The notes beneath the pieces are model-generated. The model was given only the letters and a program-made list of their open reading frames with translations, was not told where the DNA came from and searched no databases. This document shows, in pieces, positions 18,194-26,326 of a DNA stretch of 49,816 nucleotides. A program made the position numbers and the translations under genes. Source of the DNA: JOPF133 sp052144935 (GTDB lineage: Bacteria; Acidobacteriota; Terriglobia; Bryobacterales; Bryobacteraceae); the NCBI GenBank assembly GCA_052144935.1, contig JBKQPR010000263.1:1-49816 (forward strand), in the 5' to 3' direction. How positions within the stretch are numbered: position 1 is the stretch's first letter; each line of letters opens with the position of its first letter.

Positions 18194-19018
18194 ATGAGCA
18201 TTGAGACGCAACTTCCCAGCAACGTCAAAGCCGTGATCTTCGACATTTCCGGCACCACGCTGGACTACGGCAGCCGTGGGCCCGTGGTGGCCTTCGTGGA
18301 GCTGTTCGCCCGCCATGGAGTGGCCGTGAGCGAGCAGGAAGCCCGCAAGCCGATGGGCACCCACAAGAAGGACCATATCTGGACGATGCTCCAGGAACCT
18401 TCCATCGGCGCGCGGTGGGAGAAAGCCCAGGGATCCCAGGCGGCGCGCGAGGACCTGGACAAGCTGTACGAGGAGTTCGCGCCGCTCCAGATGGAGGTGC
18501 TGAAGCGGCACTGCGACGTGATTCCCGGAGTGCCCGAGGTGGTGAGGGACCTGCGCTCGCGGGGCATCAAAATCGCCAACACCACGGGCTTCGATACGGG
18601 AATGATGACGGACCTGATCCGGCTGGCCGGCGAAGGCGGCTACACGCCGGATCTTTGGGTATGCCCCGACCAGGTGGGCAAGGGCCGTCCGGCGCCCTGG
18701 ATGGCTTTCCACGCGGCCAGGCAGCTCGGCGTGTACCCGATGTCGGCTTTTGTCAAGATCGGCGATACGCTGGCCGACATCGCGGAAGCGCACGCCGCCG
18801 GGATGTGGGCGGTTTCCGTTCTGCGGCATGGCAACGAAGTCGGCCTCTCGAAAGAAGCGCTCGAAGAACTGCCGCCGTCCGAACTCTCTACCTGGATGGG
18901 CGCCGCCCGCGCGCGCCTGGCCGCCCAGGGCCCGCACTACATCATCGACGGTACGGCCGATGTGATCCCGGTGGTGGATGAGATCTCCGCCCGCATCGCG
19001 CGCGGCGAGCGGCCGTAA
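18194..19018 (+). CDS. phnX: Phosphonoacetaldehyde hydrolase (phosphonatase)
   Basis: 274 residues, HAD superfamily. The nucleophile is D17 in AVIFDISGTTLDYG. The Schiff-base lysine is K58 in MGTHKKDHIW, matching the MGxxKxDH motif that separates phosphonatases from other HAD enzymes. The core continues with GIKIANTTGFDTGMM, DQVGKGRPAPWM and FVKIGDTLADI. The enzyme cleaves the C-P bond of phosphonoacetaldehyde to acetaldehyde and phosphate, the last step of 2-aminoethylphosphonate breakdown. The expected transaminase (phnW) is not in the window, and the neighbouring phosphonoacetate-hydrolase-like gene is truncated. Length is normal for the family. Confidence 0.93.
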   Translation: MSIETQLPSNVKAVIFDISGTTLDYGSRGPVVAFVELFARHGVAVSEQEARKPMGTHKKDHIWTMLQEPSIGARWEKAQGSQAAREDLDKLYEEFAPLQMEVLKRHCDVIPGVPEVVRDLRSRGIKIANTTGFDTGMMTDLIRLAGEGGYTPDLWVCPDQVGKGRPAPWMAFHAARQLGVYPMSAFVKIGDTLADIAEAHAAGMWAVSVLRHGNEVGLSKEALEELPPSELSTWMGAARARLAAQGPHYIIDGTADVIPVVDEISARIARGERP

Positions 19019-19062
19019 GACATGCCCTAAGACGCATTTCTCACAGGCGTTCGGGCGTCATG

Positions 19063-19191
19063 ACGTGGCGCAGGCAATCCTGCCTGCCGCGTCGGCACTC
19101 AGGCCGACGCCGGTCTTCGACACTGCGTCACAATCGCAAGCGGTTGTCGAGACGAGTCTCGACACGGCAGGCACGAGTGCCTGCGCCACGT
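19063..19191. repeat. 129-bp structured inverted-repeat element with nested hairpins
   Basis: Outer arms 19063-19089 (starts ACGTGGCGCAGGCA) and 19165-19191 (ends TGCCTGCGCCACGT) are reverse complements with few mismatches over 27 bp. Inside are GTCGGC/GCCGAC at 19091-19096/19103-19108 and a near-perfect palindrome TGTCGAGACGAGTCTCGACA at 19145-19164. No ORF. It fills the gap between phnX and the phosphatase gene and looks like a REP- or MITE-type element. Confidence 0.7.
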
Positions 19192-19270
19192 CGGCCGCGG
19201 GGCCGGAACATCCGGAAACCCTGTGGCGCGCTTGCGACGCGCCCGGCACTTTCGGGCATCATGGTAGAAG

Positions 19271-20050
19271 ATGAACTACGAGCGAGAACTCCAATTTGCC
19301 CGCCGTATCGCCGCCGTGGCTGGTGAAAACGCGAGGCGCATTCGCACGGGTGACATTTGCGTCGAGACGAAACCGGATGCATCGCCCGTCACCATTGCCG
19401 ACAAAGAGAACGAGCGCCTCATCCGCGAAGCCATCGAGCTGGAGTTCCCGGACGACGGCATCCTCGGTGAAGAAGGCTCGAGCAAGGCCGGCTCTAGCGG
19501 CCGCCGCTGGATCATCGACCCCATCGATGGCACCCGCGATTTCGTCCGCGGCAACCGGTTCTGGTGCGTCCTGGTCGCACTTGAAGAAGCCGGCGAGTCG
19601 CTCGCCGGAGTCGCGCATTTTCCCATGCTGAACGAGACGTATTGGGCGTCGCGCGGCAGCGGCTCGTATGGGAACGAGGAGCGCCTGCGGGTCTCTGCCA
19701 TCGCATCCCTCGGCGATTGTGTATTCAGTCCCGATGGTCTGCACCTGATCCAGGCCCGCCCCCACTTGCCGCGAGTGATGGACCTGATGCAGCGTTGCTG
19801 GGCCGTCCGGTCGTACGGAGGCGCGCTGGACGCCTGCCTGCTGGCGGCGGGTAAAGCGGAAATTTGGTTCGAACCCAAAGTCGAGGTCTGGGACCTGGCC
19901 GCCCTGAAGCTGATCATCGAAGAGGCCGGCGGCCTGTTTTTTGCGCTGGATGGATCGCGGGCCATCGACAAGGGCACGGCGATTGGGTGCGCGCCAGGCG
20001 TTGCCGCTCAGGTGCGTGAAGCCTTCGGCATCCTGCGCGACTACTCGTAA
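19271..20050 (+). CDS. Inositol-monophosphatase-family phosphatase (histidinol-phosphatase-like)
   Basis: 259 residues. Family motifs are intact: GEEGSS with the metal-binding Glu, WIIDPIDGTRDFVRG (DPxDGT), and VEVWDLAALKLIIEEAGG (WDxAA). These metal-dependent phosphatases act on inositol phosphates, histidinol phosphate, 3'-phosphoadenosine phosphate or fructose bisphosphate. The DGTRDFVRGN pattern favours the histidinol-phosphatase-like branch, but the substrate is not certain. The gene overlaps the convergent permease remnant tail to tail by 10 nt (20041-20050). No Shine-Dalgarno sequence is clear. Confidence 0.8.
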   Translation: MNYERELQFARRIAAVAGENARRIRTGDICVETKPDASPVTIADKENERLIREAIELEFPDDGILGEEGSSKAGSSGRRWIIDPIDGTRDFVRGNRFWCVLVALEEAGESLAGVAHFPMLNETYWASRGSGSYGNEERLRVSAIASLGDCVFSPDGLHLIQARPHLPRVMDLMQRCWAVRSYGGALDACLLAAGKAEIWFEPKVEVWDLAALKLIIEEAGGLFFALDGSRAIDKGTAIGCAPGVAAQVREAFGILRDYS

Positions 20051-21000
20051 CGCAAAGCCGTCAGCGGATCGACCATGGCCGCGCGGCGCGAGGGGATCCA
20101 GCACGCCAGAAACGCGATGGCTGCCAGGAACAGGGGCGCGGCGGTGAACGTGACCAGGTCGTGCGGCGGAACGCCATAAAGGATCGCCGTGGAGAGCTTC
20201 GCTACCGCCAGCGCCGCCGCAAGACCCAGCACCAGGGCGATCCCTGTCAGCAGCATGCCCTGGCGGACGATCAGCCGCTGGACTCCGCCGCTCCCGGCGC
20301 CCAAGGCCAGGCGGATGCCGATCTCCCGCGTGCGCCGGCTCACCGTGTAACTCATCACTCCATACAGTCCGACCGCCGCCAGCAACAGGCCGACCACGCC
20401 GATGATGCCGAACAGCGCGCCGGCCAGGCGCGGCAGGAAGAGCGCGTTGCGGAGGTGTTCCTCCATGGTTTCGGTATTGAAAACGGCCAGGGTGGGATCG
20501 AGCGAGTGGATCTCGCGCTCGACGGCGCGCGCCAGCCCCGCGGAGTTGCCGGCGCTGCGGACCAGCAGCGTATATCCCAGGAAGGATGGTTCACGGCCGA
20601 TGTCCTGCTCCAGGGAGCGGTAGAGAATAGGCCGGACTTCCTCACCAAGGGTCCGGGACTTGGTGTTCTTCACCACGCCGACGATCTGGTAGGTCGCGCC
20701 GCCGCCGGTGATGCGCCGGCCGATGGCGTCCTCGTTCTGAAATAGCCGTTGCGCTAAGGCCTCGTTGATGACGGCGGCTTTGGGCGCGCCGGCGGGTTCC
20801 GCGGCGAAATCGCGGCCGGCCACGCGAGGGATGCCCATAGTCTCAAAGTAGCCGGCGGTCGCCATGTAGACGTCCGCAAGCGAGCCGGTGGCCTGCGGCC
20901 GGCCCTCGATGCGATAACCCTCGCGCGTGCCGCCGATCGAGAGCAGAGCACGATCGTCTCGCCCGGCCTCGCCCGTGCCGTCGATCCTGGAGGAGGGTCG
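20041..21000 (-). pseudogene. C-terminal remnant of a MacB/FtsX-type ABC permease (acidobacterial orphan permease family)
   Basis: The fragment holds the periplasmic MacB core (GYFETMGIPRVAGRDF, AVINEALAQRLF, GVVKNTKSRTLGE) and a complete C-terminal FtsX domain with helices at ALFGIIGVVGLLLAAVGLYGVMS, GMLLTGIALVLGLAAALAV and LFLAAIAFLACWIPSRRAA, ending ALRYE. Full orphan permeases are about 800 residues with two FtsX units; only about 320 are left. At about 21000 the sequence breaks and becomes antisense to a Ser/Thr kinase fragment. The frame stays open to 21132, but the added residues have no family similarity. Transport function is not expected. Confidence 0.7.
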
Positions 21001-21024
21001 CCGGACCGAGATGGTGGTTGCGCA

Positions 21025-21366
21025 GTGAAGGTGCTGGACTTCGGCCTGGCGAAAGCGATCTGGGGACTGGAGCAGAACCAGGATCTCTCGCAAGCAGCGA
21101 CCGTGACGGCCGTAGAGACTCTCGCCGGACACATTGCCGGCACACCCGGCTACATGAGTCCGGAGCAGGCGCGCGGAAGAGAGGTCGACAAGCGGACGGA
21201 TATCTGGGCCTTCGGATGCCTGTTGTACAAGTTGCTCACCGGCGAGCGCGCCTTTCCCGGCGAGACGGGCGCCCCACTGAACGTCATTCGCGAAATGGTA
21301 CCGGGCCGGCTTCCCTACTTGCTGGCCAATCCGTTTCGAGCCAAGAATTCGCGTATGGCCACGTAG
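21025..21366 (+). pseudogene. Internal fragment of a Hanks-type Ser/Thr protein kinase gene
   Basis: The frame reads VKVLDFGLAK (the DFG loop), AGTPGYMSPEQARG (activation segment end), DIWAFGCLLYKLLTGERAFPG, that is kinase subdomains VII to X only. The in-frame codons before 21025 (DRDGGCAV) also fit a kinase. The ATP-binding lobe and catalytic loop are missing upstream, and downstream of about 21290 the frame runs antisense over the esterase 3' end. Both ends are cut, so this is a remnant. Confidence 0.75.
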
Positions 21367-22205
21367 ATTTTGGTCCGCTCCTCCGGCGTGAAGTTCCCGT
21401 GTTTCCCTTCCGGGATGGTCACCAACTGGTGGGCCACACCGGCCTTCTCGAGCGCCTCCTGCAACCGCACGGAGTGGCTGTAGGGAACGGTGGGGTCGGC
21501 GTCGCCCTGGATCGAGAGAATCGGCGGCAGCCCGGAGCGCACATAGGTCAGCGGCGACACGCGGCGGGCAATCTCCTCACGGTTCGGCTGGCTGCCCAAC
21601 CACGCCACCGCATACGACTTGCGATTAGGCCCGTCGAGGAGGTCGCCAACGTCGGCAATGCCGTACCAGTCGATGATCGCCGCCACGTTTGGCAGAGGTG
21701 CTCCGGGGCACTGCCGGTCGAGACCCGCGGATTCGGGAATCATCCCGGTGGTCAGCGCCAGGTGGCCGCCGGCCGAATCGCCGCTGACCACCAGTCTGCT
21801 GGTGTCGATATCGTAGGTCCTGGCCTGCGCCGCAATGAAGCGCAAGGCGCATAGACAATCCTCCACCGCGGCGGGCGCCAGCGAGACGCGCGCCAGCCGG
21901 TATTCGACGTTGACGACATTCCACCCCATTTCAAGCCACGGCATCAGCGACATAACAGCGGTTTCCTTCGATCCCCCGGTCCAGCCGCCGCCGTGAATCC
22001 AGATGAGGGTGGGTTGCGGGCCGGTGGTGTCGCGCCGCTTGTAGATGTCCAGCTTGGATTCGTAGTTGCTGTTTACCGAGTAGGTGATGTTGGGGAAGAT
22101 CTGGTACTCGTTGGCCGCGTGGGTTGCCCAGGTCGCCTGAGGAGACAACTGGGCGAGAGCCATTTGCGGAAGGAGAACCGCTAATGTGAGCGAAAGGTTG
22201 CGCAT
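21315..22205 (-). CDS. Secreted alpha/beta-hydrolase (HSL/BD-FAE-type esterase)
   Basis: 296 residues with signal peptide (SLTLAVLLPQMALA). The oxyanion motif HGGG is in WIHGGGWTGGSKE, the nucleophile serine in VVSGDSAGGHLA, the acid in QGDADPTVPY and the catalytic histidine in PEGKHGNF. Such enzymes remove acetyl, feruloyl or other ester groups, often from plant polysaccharides, so it fits the glycosidase context. ATG 22205 is chosen because TTGGAGGTGTC lies directly upstream; the longer open frame to 22493 has no domain support. The 3' end converges on the kinase fragment. Confidence 0.85.
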   Translation of the reverse strand: MRNLSLTLAVLLPQMALAQLSPQATWATHAANEYQIFPNITYSVNSNYESKLDIYKRRDTTGPQPTLIWIHGGGWTGGSKETAVMSLMPWLEMGWNVVNVEYRLARVSLAPAAVEDCLCALRFIAAQARTYDIDTSRLVVSGDSAGGHLALTTGMIPESAGLDRQCPGAPLPNVAAIIDWYGIADVGDLLDGPNRKSYAVAWLGSQPNREEIARRVSPLTYVRSGLPPILSIQGDADPTVPYSHSVRLQEALEKAGVAHQLVTIPEGKHGNFTPEERTKIYVAIREFLARNGLASK

Positions 22206-22621
22206 GACACCTCCAATCCTCAATCCGACACTGTAGCACCAGGGAGCTTTCCTGGGCCAATGGGCAACACTGGCGGCAACGCTCGCGCGCGAGGCGTCAA
22301 TGTCATTACGCCGGCCCCCTCGGTTCCTCAGCGATCCTTCAGCCTCCGGAACCACAATCGGCTTCCCCGATCGCTGCCCGGCGCCACTGCTGGCCGCCAG
22401 GCCGAACCAGTCCTGCGGTTTCAGCCCGGCGTCCGGCCCGCTGCGCTGTAGGCGGCGGCCAGGGTCCGCCGCGGGCGGAGAGCTTCCATCCACCTAGCGG
22501 CGCGCCGCCTGGCGCGCGGTGCGTGGCAGCGAGCTGGTGGACGGCTGCCTCGGTCTCCTGCGGCTGCCTGGCGGGCCGATCCCGGCGTTTCGTACGCAAT
22601 CCCGGATTATTCCGCCACGGA
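22206..22621. other. Intergenic region, 416 nt, no gene recognised
   Basis: Open frames exist on both strands, but none has recognisable motifs, a good start site or biased codon use. A short GC-rich tract at about 22450-22530 can fold locally. Only the esterase ribosome-binding site (about 22209-22214) is clear. Confidence 0.5.
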
Positions 22622-23338
22622 TCAACCGGTGAGATCGCGAAGCCATGCCCCGATCGCATACGCCACCGCGGCAGCACCGCCGCCAATCACAAGAGTCTCA
22701 ATGCCGGACTGCCACCATGGCCGGATCGACCATCGACTCTTGAGTGCGCCGATCAAGACGAACAGCAGGCTGGTTGCCGTCGAAGCTACCCAGAAAGCGC
22801 TCTTGAGGCCTGCGACGAATGGAACAAGCGGGACAACACCGCAAAGAAGAAAGGCCGAAAACGTCGATCCGGCAGCCCGCCACGGCGAACGCACCGCAGC
22901 CGGCAGTCCGTATTCGTAGCGGAGCATCATGCGCACCCAGCGATCACGGTCCGACGTGATCGCCGCGACGGCCTGGTCGAGCAGATCGCCCACAATCCCG
23001 AGTCCCCGCAGAATCTCGCCTACCTCTTCCCGTTCACCATCCGGAGAGACCTCGATGTGCCGGCGCTCAACGGCTTCGGCTTGGCGGAACTCCTCGTGCT
23101 CGGATCGAGTAGCCAGATAGTTGCCTGCCGCCATCGCGAAACCGTCCGCGATCAAGTTTGCGGCGCCGAGGATCAGGATGACACGTGAAGACAGGTGCGC
23201 CCCAACGACTCCCGAGACGATCGCGAATGTCGTGGCGGTGCCGTCCATTCCGCCATAGACCCAATCCCTGAGATAGCTGTGGTGGGGTCCAGCCGCGAGT
23301 CGCTGGCGAATGGCCTCGTGGTTGTGTTCGTGTTCCAT
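22622..23338 (-). CDS. VIT-family (VIT1/CCC1) divalent metal transporter
   Basis: About 238 residues. The N-terminus EHNHEAIRQRLAAGPHHSYLRD and the first helix WVYGGMDGTATTFAIVSGVVG are typical of the vacuolar-iron-transporter family, followed by ANLIADGFAMAAGNYLATRSE. The central acidic/His segment (EVGEILRGLGI) matches the metal-binding helix region, and helices at AFLLCGVVPLVPFVAG, STATSLLFVLIGAL and ETLVIGGGAAAVAYAIGAWL complete five membrane spans. It probably moves Fe2+ or Mn2+ out of the cytoplasm. ATG 23338 is chosen since homologues begin MEHxHNHEA; ATG 23368 and 23443 are in frame upstream. No ribosome-binding site is decisive. Confidence 0.85.
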   Translation of the reverse strand: MEHEHNHEAIRQRLAAGPHHSYLRDWVYGGMDGTATTFAIVSGVVGAHLSSRVILILGAANLIADGFAMAAGNYLATRSEHEEFRQAEAVERRHIEVSPDGEREEVGEILRGLGIVGDLLDQAVAAITSDRDRWVRMMLRYEYGLPAAVRSPWRAAGSTFSAFLLCGVVPLVPFVAGLKSAFWVASTATSLLFVLIGALKSRWSIRPWWQSGIETLVIGGGAAAVAYAIGAWLRDLTG

Positions 23339-23990
23339 GCGTTCTCGCCCTTCGTCGACCGATGGCATACAGTTCGCCCCAACGTTCGTGAAGTGCGTAT
23401 TGCTTCGTACCGTAGAAGGGAAGTCTAACAGGAAGCGCGACATTCAGGGTTCGGCGCCAGGTGTGCGTGAGGCGGATCCAGCCGGATTCTTCACAGGCCA
23501 TTTCGTTGTTTTGGAATTTACCCCTAGCATCACCGGAAAGATCTATCCAGATAGGCTGCGCCCGTGACAATTCCCTCCGCCGGGTGAACCTGGGCGATCC
23601 CATGAACCTTTTCCCCGCGGCTTTTTTGATCATAGGCGAGGGCGCCCAGGATGGGTGCCGGTGTAGCTCATGCGGAAGCCGAGCGCTCGTTGGTAAGCCC
23701 TCAGTCAAGTCGGTTCACGTATTCAAAGATTTTTCTGTAGTAGATAACCGCCTTTGTTTTCAGTAAAATCTTTTCTAAGAGCGGCGAAGCCTACGACCGC
23801 TCCGTGCCAAGATCGGATTAGGGGAGGACCTTATCTATTGCGGACCTAAAGCTTCGGATGCCCCGCGAGGCGGCAGTTCGGCCGCCCCCCGATGCCCGTG
23901 TTCAAACCGGAAAGAACCAATAGCTACGGAATTTGACTACATCAGGAATTAGCCGCAGCTAGCAAATTCGCCGGAATCCATTGAAAACAT
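23339..23990. other. Intergenic region, 652 nt, with a tRNA-Thr-like relic
   Basis: No protein gene is convincing. At 23657-23728 a stretch begins GCCGGTGTAGCTCA, identical to the acceptor/D-arm start of many bacterial tRNA-Thr, has TTGGTAA resembling a GGU anticodon loop, and GTCGGTTCA near the T-arm. The arms do not pair and the 3' acceptor half is absent, so at best it is a decayed tRNA. An AT-richer patch lies at 23720-23790. Confidence 0.3.
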
Positions 23991-24067
23991 TGGTCGGGGC
24001 GGGGCGATTTGAACGCCCGACCCCCTGCGCCCAAGGCAGGTGCGCTACCAGGCTGCGCTACGCCCCG
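23991..24067 (-). tRNA. tRNA-Pro (anticodon UGG), CCA encoded
   Basis: Read on the minus strand: acceptor CGGGGCG pairs with CGCCCCG, discriminator A, and CCA is encoded (23991-23993). The D-arm is GCGCAGCCTGGTAGCGC, the anticodon loop CTTGGGC gives UGG, and the T-arm is GGGCG-TTCAAAT-CGCCC. All stems pair. A TAGAAT hexamer 18 nt upstream (24086-24091, minus) may be its -10 box. Confidence 0.95.
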
Positions 24068-24123
24068 ACATTTGCTGCTCTTTTGATTCTACCCCGCCGG
24101 GCCGAGGAAATCCTACTCCGGGG

Positions 24124-24185
24124 GCCCTCCGGGCCCTCCGACGCCCTCCGCCCTCCTCGCCCTCCTCTGCCCTCCTCTGCCCGCC
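24124..24185. repeat. CCCTCC low-complexity tract
   Basis: CCCTCC or close variants recur about eight times, including two copies of GCCCTCCTCT. It lies between tRNA-Pro and the dnaB promoter. Pyrimidine-rich on +; no spacer structure, so not CRISPR. Confidence 0.6.
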
Positions 24186-24197
24186 TTCCCGCTTCCC

Positions 24198-24226
24198 TTG
24201 TGGAAATTCTGTGCATACTATATAAA
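24198..24226 (+). promoter_or_regulatory. Putative sigma70 promoter of dnaB
   Basis: TTGTGG (24198-24203), 17-nt spacer, TATAAA (24221-24226). Transcription from about 24233 would give a leader of about 158 nt that contains AAAGGAGGAG at about 24328-24337, too far from the dnaB ATG to act as its ribosome-binding site. Confidence 0.45.
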
Positions 24227-24390
24227 GGTTGCGGGAAAGCGACTCGCAGCCTATGAGCGCAAAGCACTTCGGAGCCACACCGGGCCACCGCTCGCCGCCG
24301 CGTTTTATCCGAAGGGTAAACCGTTCAAAAGGAGGAGCCGTTTTTTATTCGCACGCCGGCTGCCCGCGGCGCTAATCTAGGTCATTGGTC

Positions 24391-25761
24391 ATGTCAGCAC
24401 CCGAAGCCACCGAGAAGGGGTTACCCACCAATATCGATGCCGAGCGTTTCGTGCTCGGCTCCATCCTGCTCGACGACGCCCTCTACATTCAGTCCGCCGG
24501 CACGCTGGAGGCCGACGACTTCAGCCTCGAAAAGCACCGCCGCGTCTTCAAGCGGATGGGCGAACTGCAGGAGCGCGGCGAGCGCATCGATCGCATCACC
24601 GTGGCCAACGAGCTCATGAAGTTCAACGAGCTGGAGGCTTGCGGCGGCCTCAGCTACCTGGTTTCGCTCGACGACGGATTGCCGCAGATCCCCAACGTCG
24701 ACAGCTACATCCGCATCGTCAAGGACAAAGCCGTGCTGCGCCGTATCGTTTTCACCGGGCAGCACATGATGAACCGCGCCCTGATGGGCGAGGAGGAACC
24801 CAACGATATTCTAGCGGGCGCCGAAGAGACTCTGCTGAGGTTGGGCGAAGCCCGCGTCAAATCCGGCCTCCTGCATGCCGGCCAGATCCTGGAAAGCTAT
24901 GAGGGAGGCATCAACGCCTTCCTCGATCCCAGCAAGCGCATCAAGGGCATCAGCACCGGATTCGCCAAGTTCGACGAAATGACCGGCGGAATGCACGGCG
25001 GCGACCTGATTATCATTGCGGCCCGCCCGTCCATGGGCAAAACCGCCCTGGCCTTGAATATCGCTCAGCACGCCGTGCTCGTGCCGCCGAAAAAGACGGT
25101 AGCCATCTTCTCGCTCGAAATGTCGCGCGAGTCGCTGCTCACCCGCATGGTGTGCGCCGCCGCGCGCGTGGACAGCCAGCGATTCCGCGCCGGCTACCTC
25201 ACGGCCGACGAACGCCGCAAGCTCAACCGCAGCCTGACCGAATTGGCGGACGCGCCGCTTTTCATCGACGACACGGCCGGCCTGCACCTAATGGACATGC
25301 ACGCCAAGCTGCGCCGCCTGCAGGCTGAACGCGGCAACGAGAGAATCGGCCTGGTGATCGTGGACTATCTCCAGTTGATGAGCGTGCGCGGCTTCGAAAA
25401 TCGCACCCAGGAAGTCAGCGCGCTTTCCCGCGGCATGAAGCTGATGGCCAAGGAGCTGAACCTTCCCATGATGGTGCTCTCCCAGCTTAACCGCGCCGTC
25501 GAAACCCGTCAGGGCGATCACCGGCCGCAGCTCAGCGACCTTCGCGAGAGCGGCAGCATCGAGCAGGATGCCGACGTGGTCGGCTTCATCTTCCGCGAGG
25601 AGGTCTACCATAAGGATCGCGAAGATCTGCGCGGCCTCGCCGAGTTGATCGTCGCCAAGCAGCGCAACGGTCCCGTGGGCACGGTGAATCTGGTCTTCCT
25701 CCACTCGCAGACCAAGTTCGAGAACCGCGCCGAAGATACCGGGGAGCTGCCGGAGGAGTAG
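24391..25761 (+). CDS. dnaB: Replicative DNA helicase DnaB
   Basis: About 456 residues, normal length with no intein. The N-terminal primase-interacting domain (NIDAERFVLGSILLDD) is followed by the RecA-like domain: ISTGFAKFDEMTGGMHGGDL, Walker A ARPSMGKTALALN, FSLEMSRESLLTRM, Walker B LVIVDYLQLM and the LSQLNRAVETR segment. It is the hexameric 5'-3' helicase at the replication fork. ATG 24391 is preferred to the TTG at 24385. As an essential single-copy gene it marks this window as chromosomal and could serve for phylogenetic placement. Confidence 0.95.
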   Translation: MSAPEATEKGLPTNIDAERFVLGSILLDDALYIQSAGTLEADDFSLEKHRRVFKRMGELQERGERIDRITVANELMKFNELEACGGLSYLVSLDDGLPQIPNVDSYIRIVKDKAVLRRIVFTGQHMMNRALMGEEEPNDILAGAEETLLRLGEARVKSGLLHAGQILESYEGGINAFLDPSKRIKGISTGFAKFDEMTGGMHGGDLIIIAARPSMGKTALALNIAQHAVLVPPKKTVAIFSLEMSRESLLTRMVCAAARVDSQRFRAGYLTADERRKLNRSLTELADAPLFIDDTAGLHLMDMHAKLRRLQAERGNERIGLVIVDYLQLMSVRGFENRTQEVSALSRGMKLMAKELNLPMMVLSQLNRAVETRQGDHRPQLSDLRESGSIEQDADVVGFIFREEVYHKDREDLRGLAELIVAKQRNGPVGTVNLVFLHSQTKFENRAEDTGELPEE

Positions 25762-25789
25762 CCAGCTTGGTCTCAACGGGGACCAAATC

Positions 25790-26302
25790 CTTGACGCAGA
25801 AGCGCGGAGGTAGTTGAGGATAGGACGCCTTCAGCGTGGTGTGCAACGTCAATGAAACTATCCGAACTTATTGACAAACAAGTCGCAGACCTTACGGACT
25901 GGCGCGGCAAAATGCTTGCCAATCTTCGCAAGGTCATTCATGATGCCGACCCCGAGATCATCGAGGAATGGAAATGGATGGGCACCCCCGTGTTGGTCTC
26001 ACGATGGACTAATCTGCGTGGCCAACGCTCACAAGGATAAGGTAAAACCGACCTTTTCTCAGGGCGCAAGCCTTCCAGATCCGGACAAGCTCTTCGACGC
26101 CGGCCTTGAAGGCAATAGATGGCGAGCGATTGATCTCTACGAGGGCGGCAGAGTCAATGAGCGCGCCCTGAAAAAATCATCCGTGCTGCCGTGGCTCACA
26201 ATCGTGCTGGGCGGAAGGGGAAAACTCCGGCAGATGCTCGCGGGACGCGGAGAAGCAAACATTAGAATTGCCTTCTCCGCGTCTCCGCGCCTCTGCGTCA
26301 AA
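25790..26302. repeat. Copies of the CTCCGCGTCTCCGCG-type repeat flanking the DUF1801 gene in opposite orientation
   Basis: At about 25790-25808 the strand reads TTGACGCAGAAGCGCGGAGG; at about 26274-26301 it reads CTCCGCGTCTCCGCGCCTCT followed by GCGTCAAAG, the reverse complement with small differences. The pair brackets the DUF1801 gene. Related copies lie at 28541, 28707, 28942 and 44412. Confidence 0.55.
25852..26265 (+). pseudogene. DUF1801-family gene with two compensating frameshifts
   Basis: The first frame reads IHDADPEIIEEWKWMGTPV and then loses the family pattern. Family sequence continues in the +1 frame (WSHDGLICVANAHKDKVK, FSQGASLPDPDKLFDAGLEGN, RAIDLYEGGRVNERALK) and returns to the first frame as IIRAAVAHNRAGRKGK up to TAG 26263. 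The breaks fit one extra T at 25993-25994 (TGTTGG for TGTGG) and one missing A in the A-run at 26171-26176. Repaired, it gives about 137 residues, normal for DUF1801 (YdhG-like, function unknown). As written, translation stops at 26040. Sequencing error at these two sites is possible. Confidence 0.75.
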
Positions 26303-26326
26303 GAGGCTTGCGGTGAACGCACGGTT

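Noticed and set aside
21025..21366. Functional small protein kinase
   Set aside because: Lacks the ATP-binding lobe and catalytic loop; only subdomains VII-X remain.
24100..24200. Possible CRISPR-like repeats
   Set aside because: Short CCCTCC units with no spacers of regular length; no cas genes in the window.
23981..24256. ORF of 91 codons on + beginning GAGRFERPTPCAQG
   Set aside because: It is the antisense reading of tRNA-Pro, a well-known false protein pattern, followed by the CCCTCC tract.
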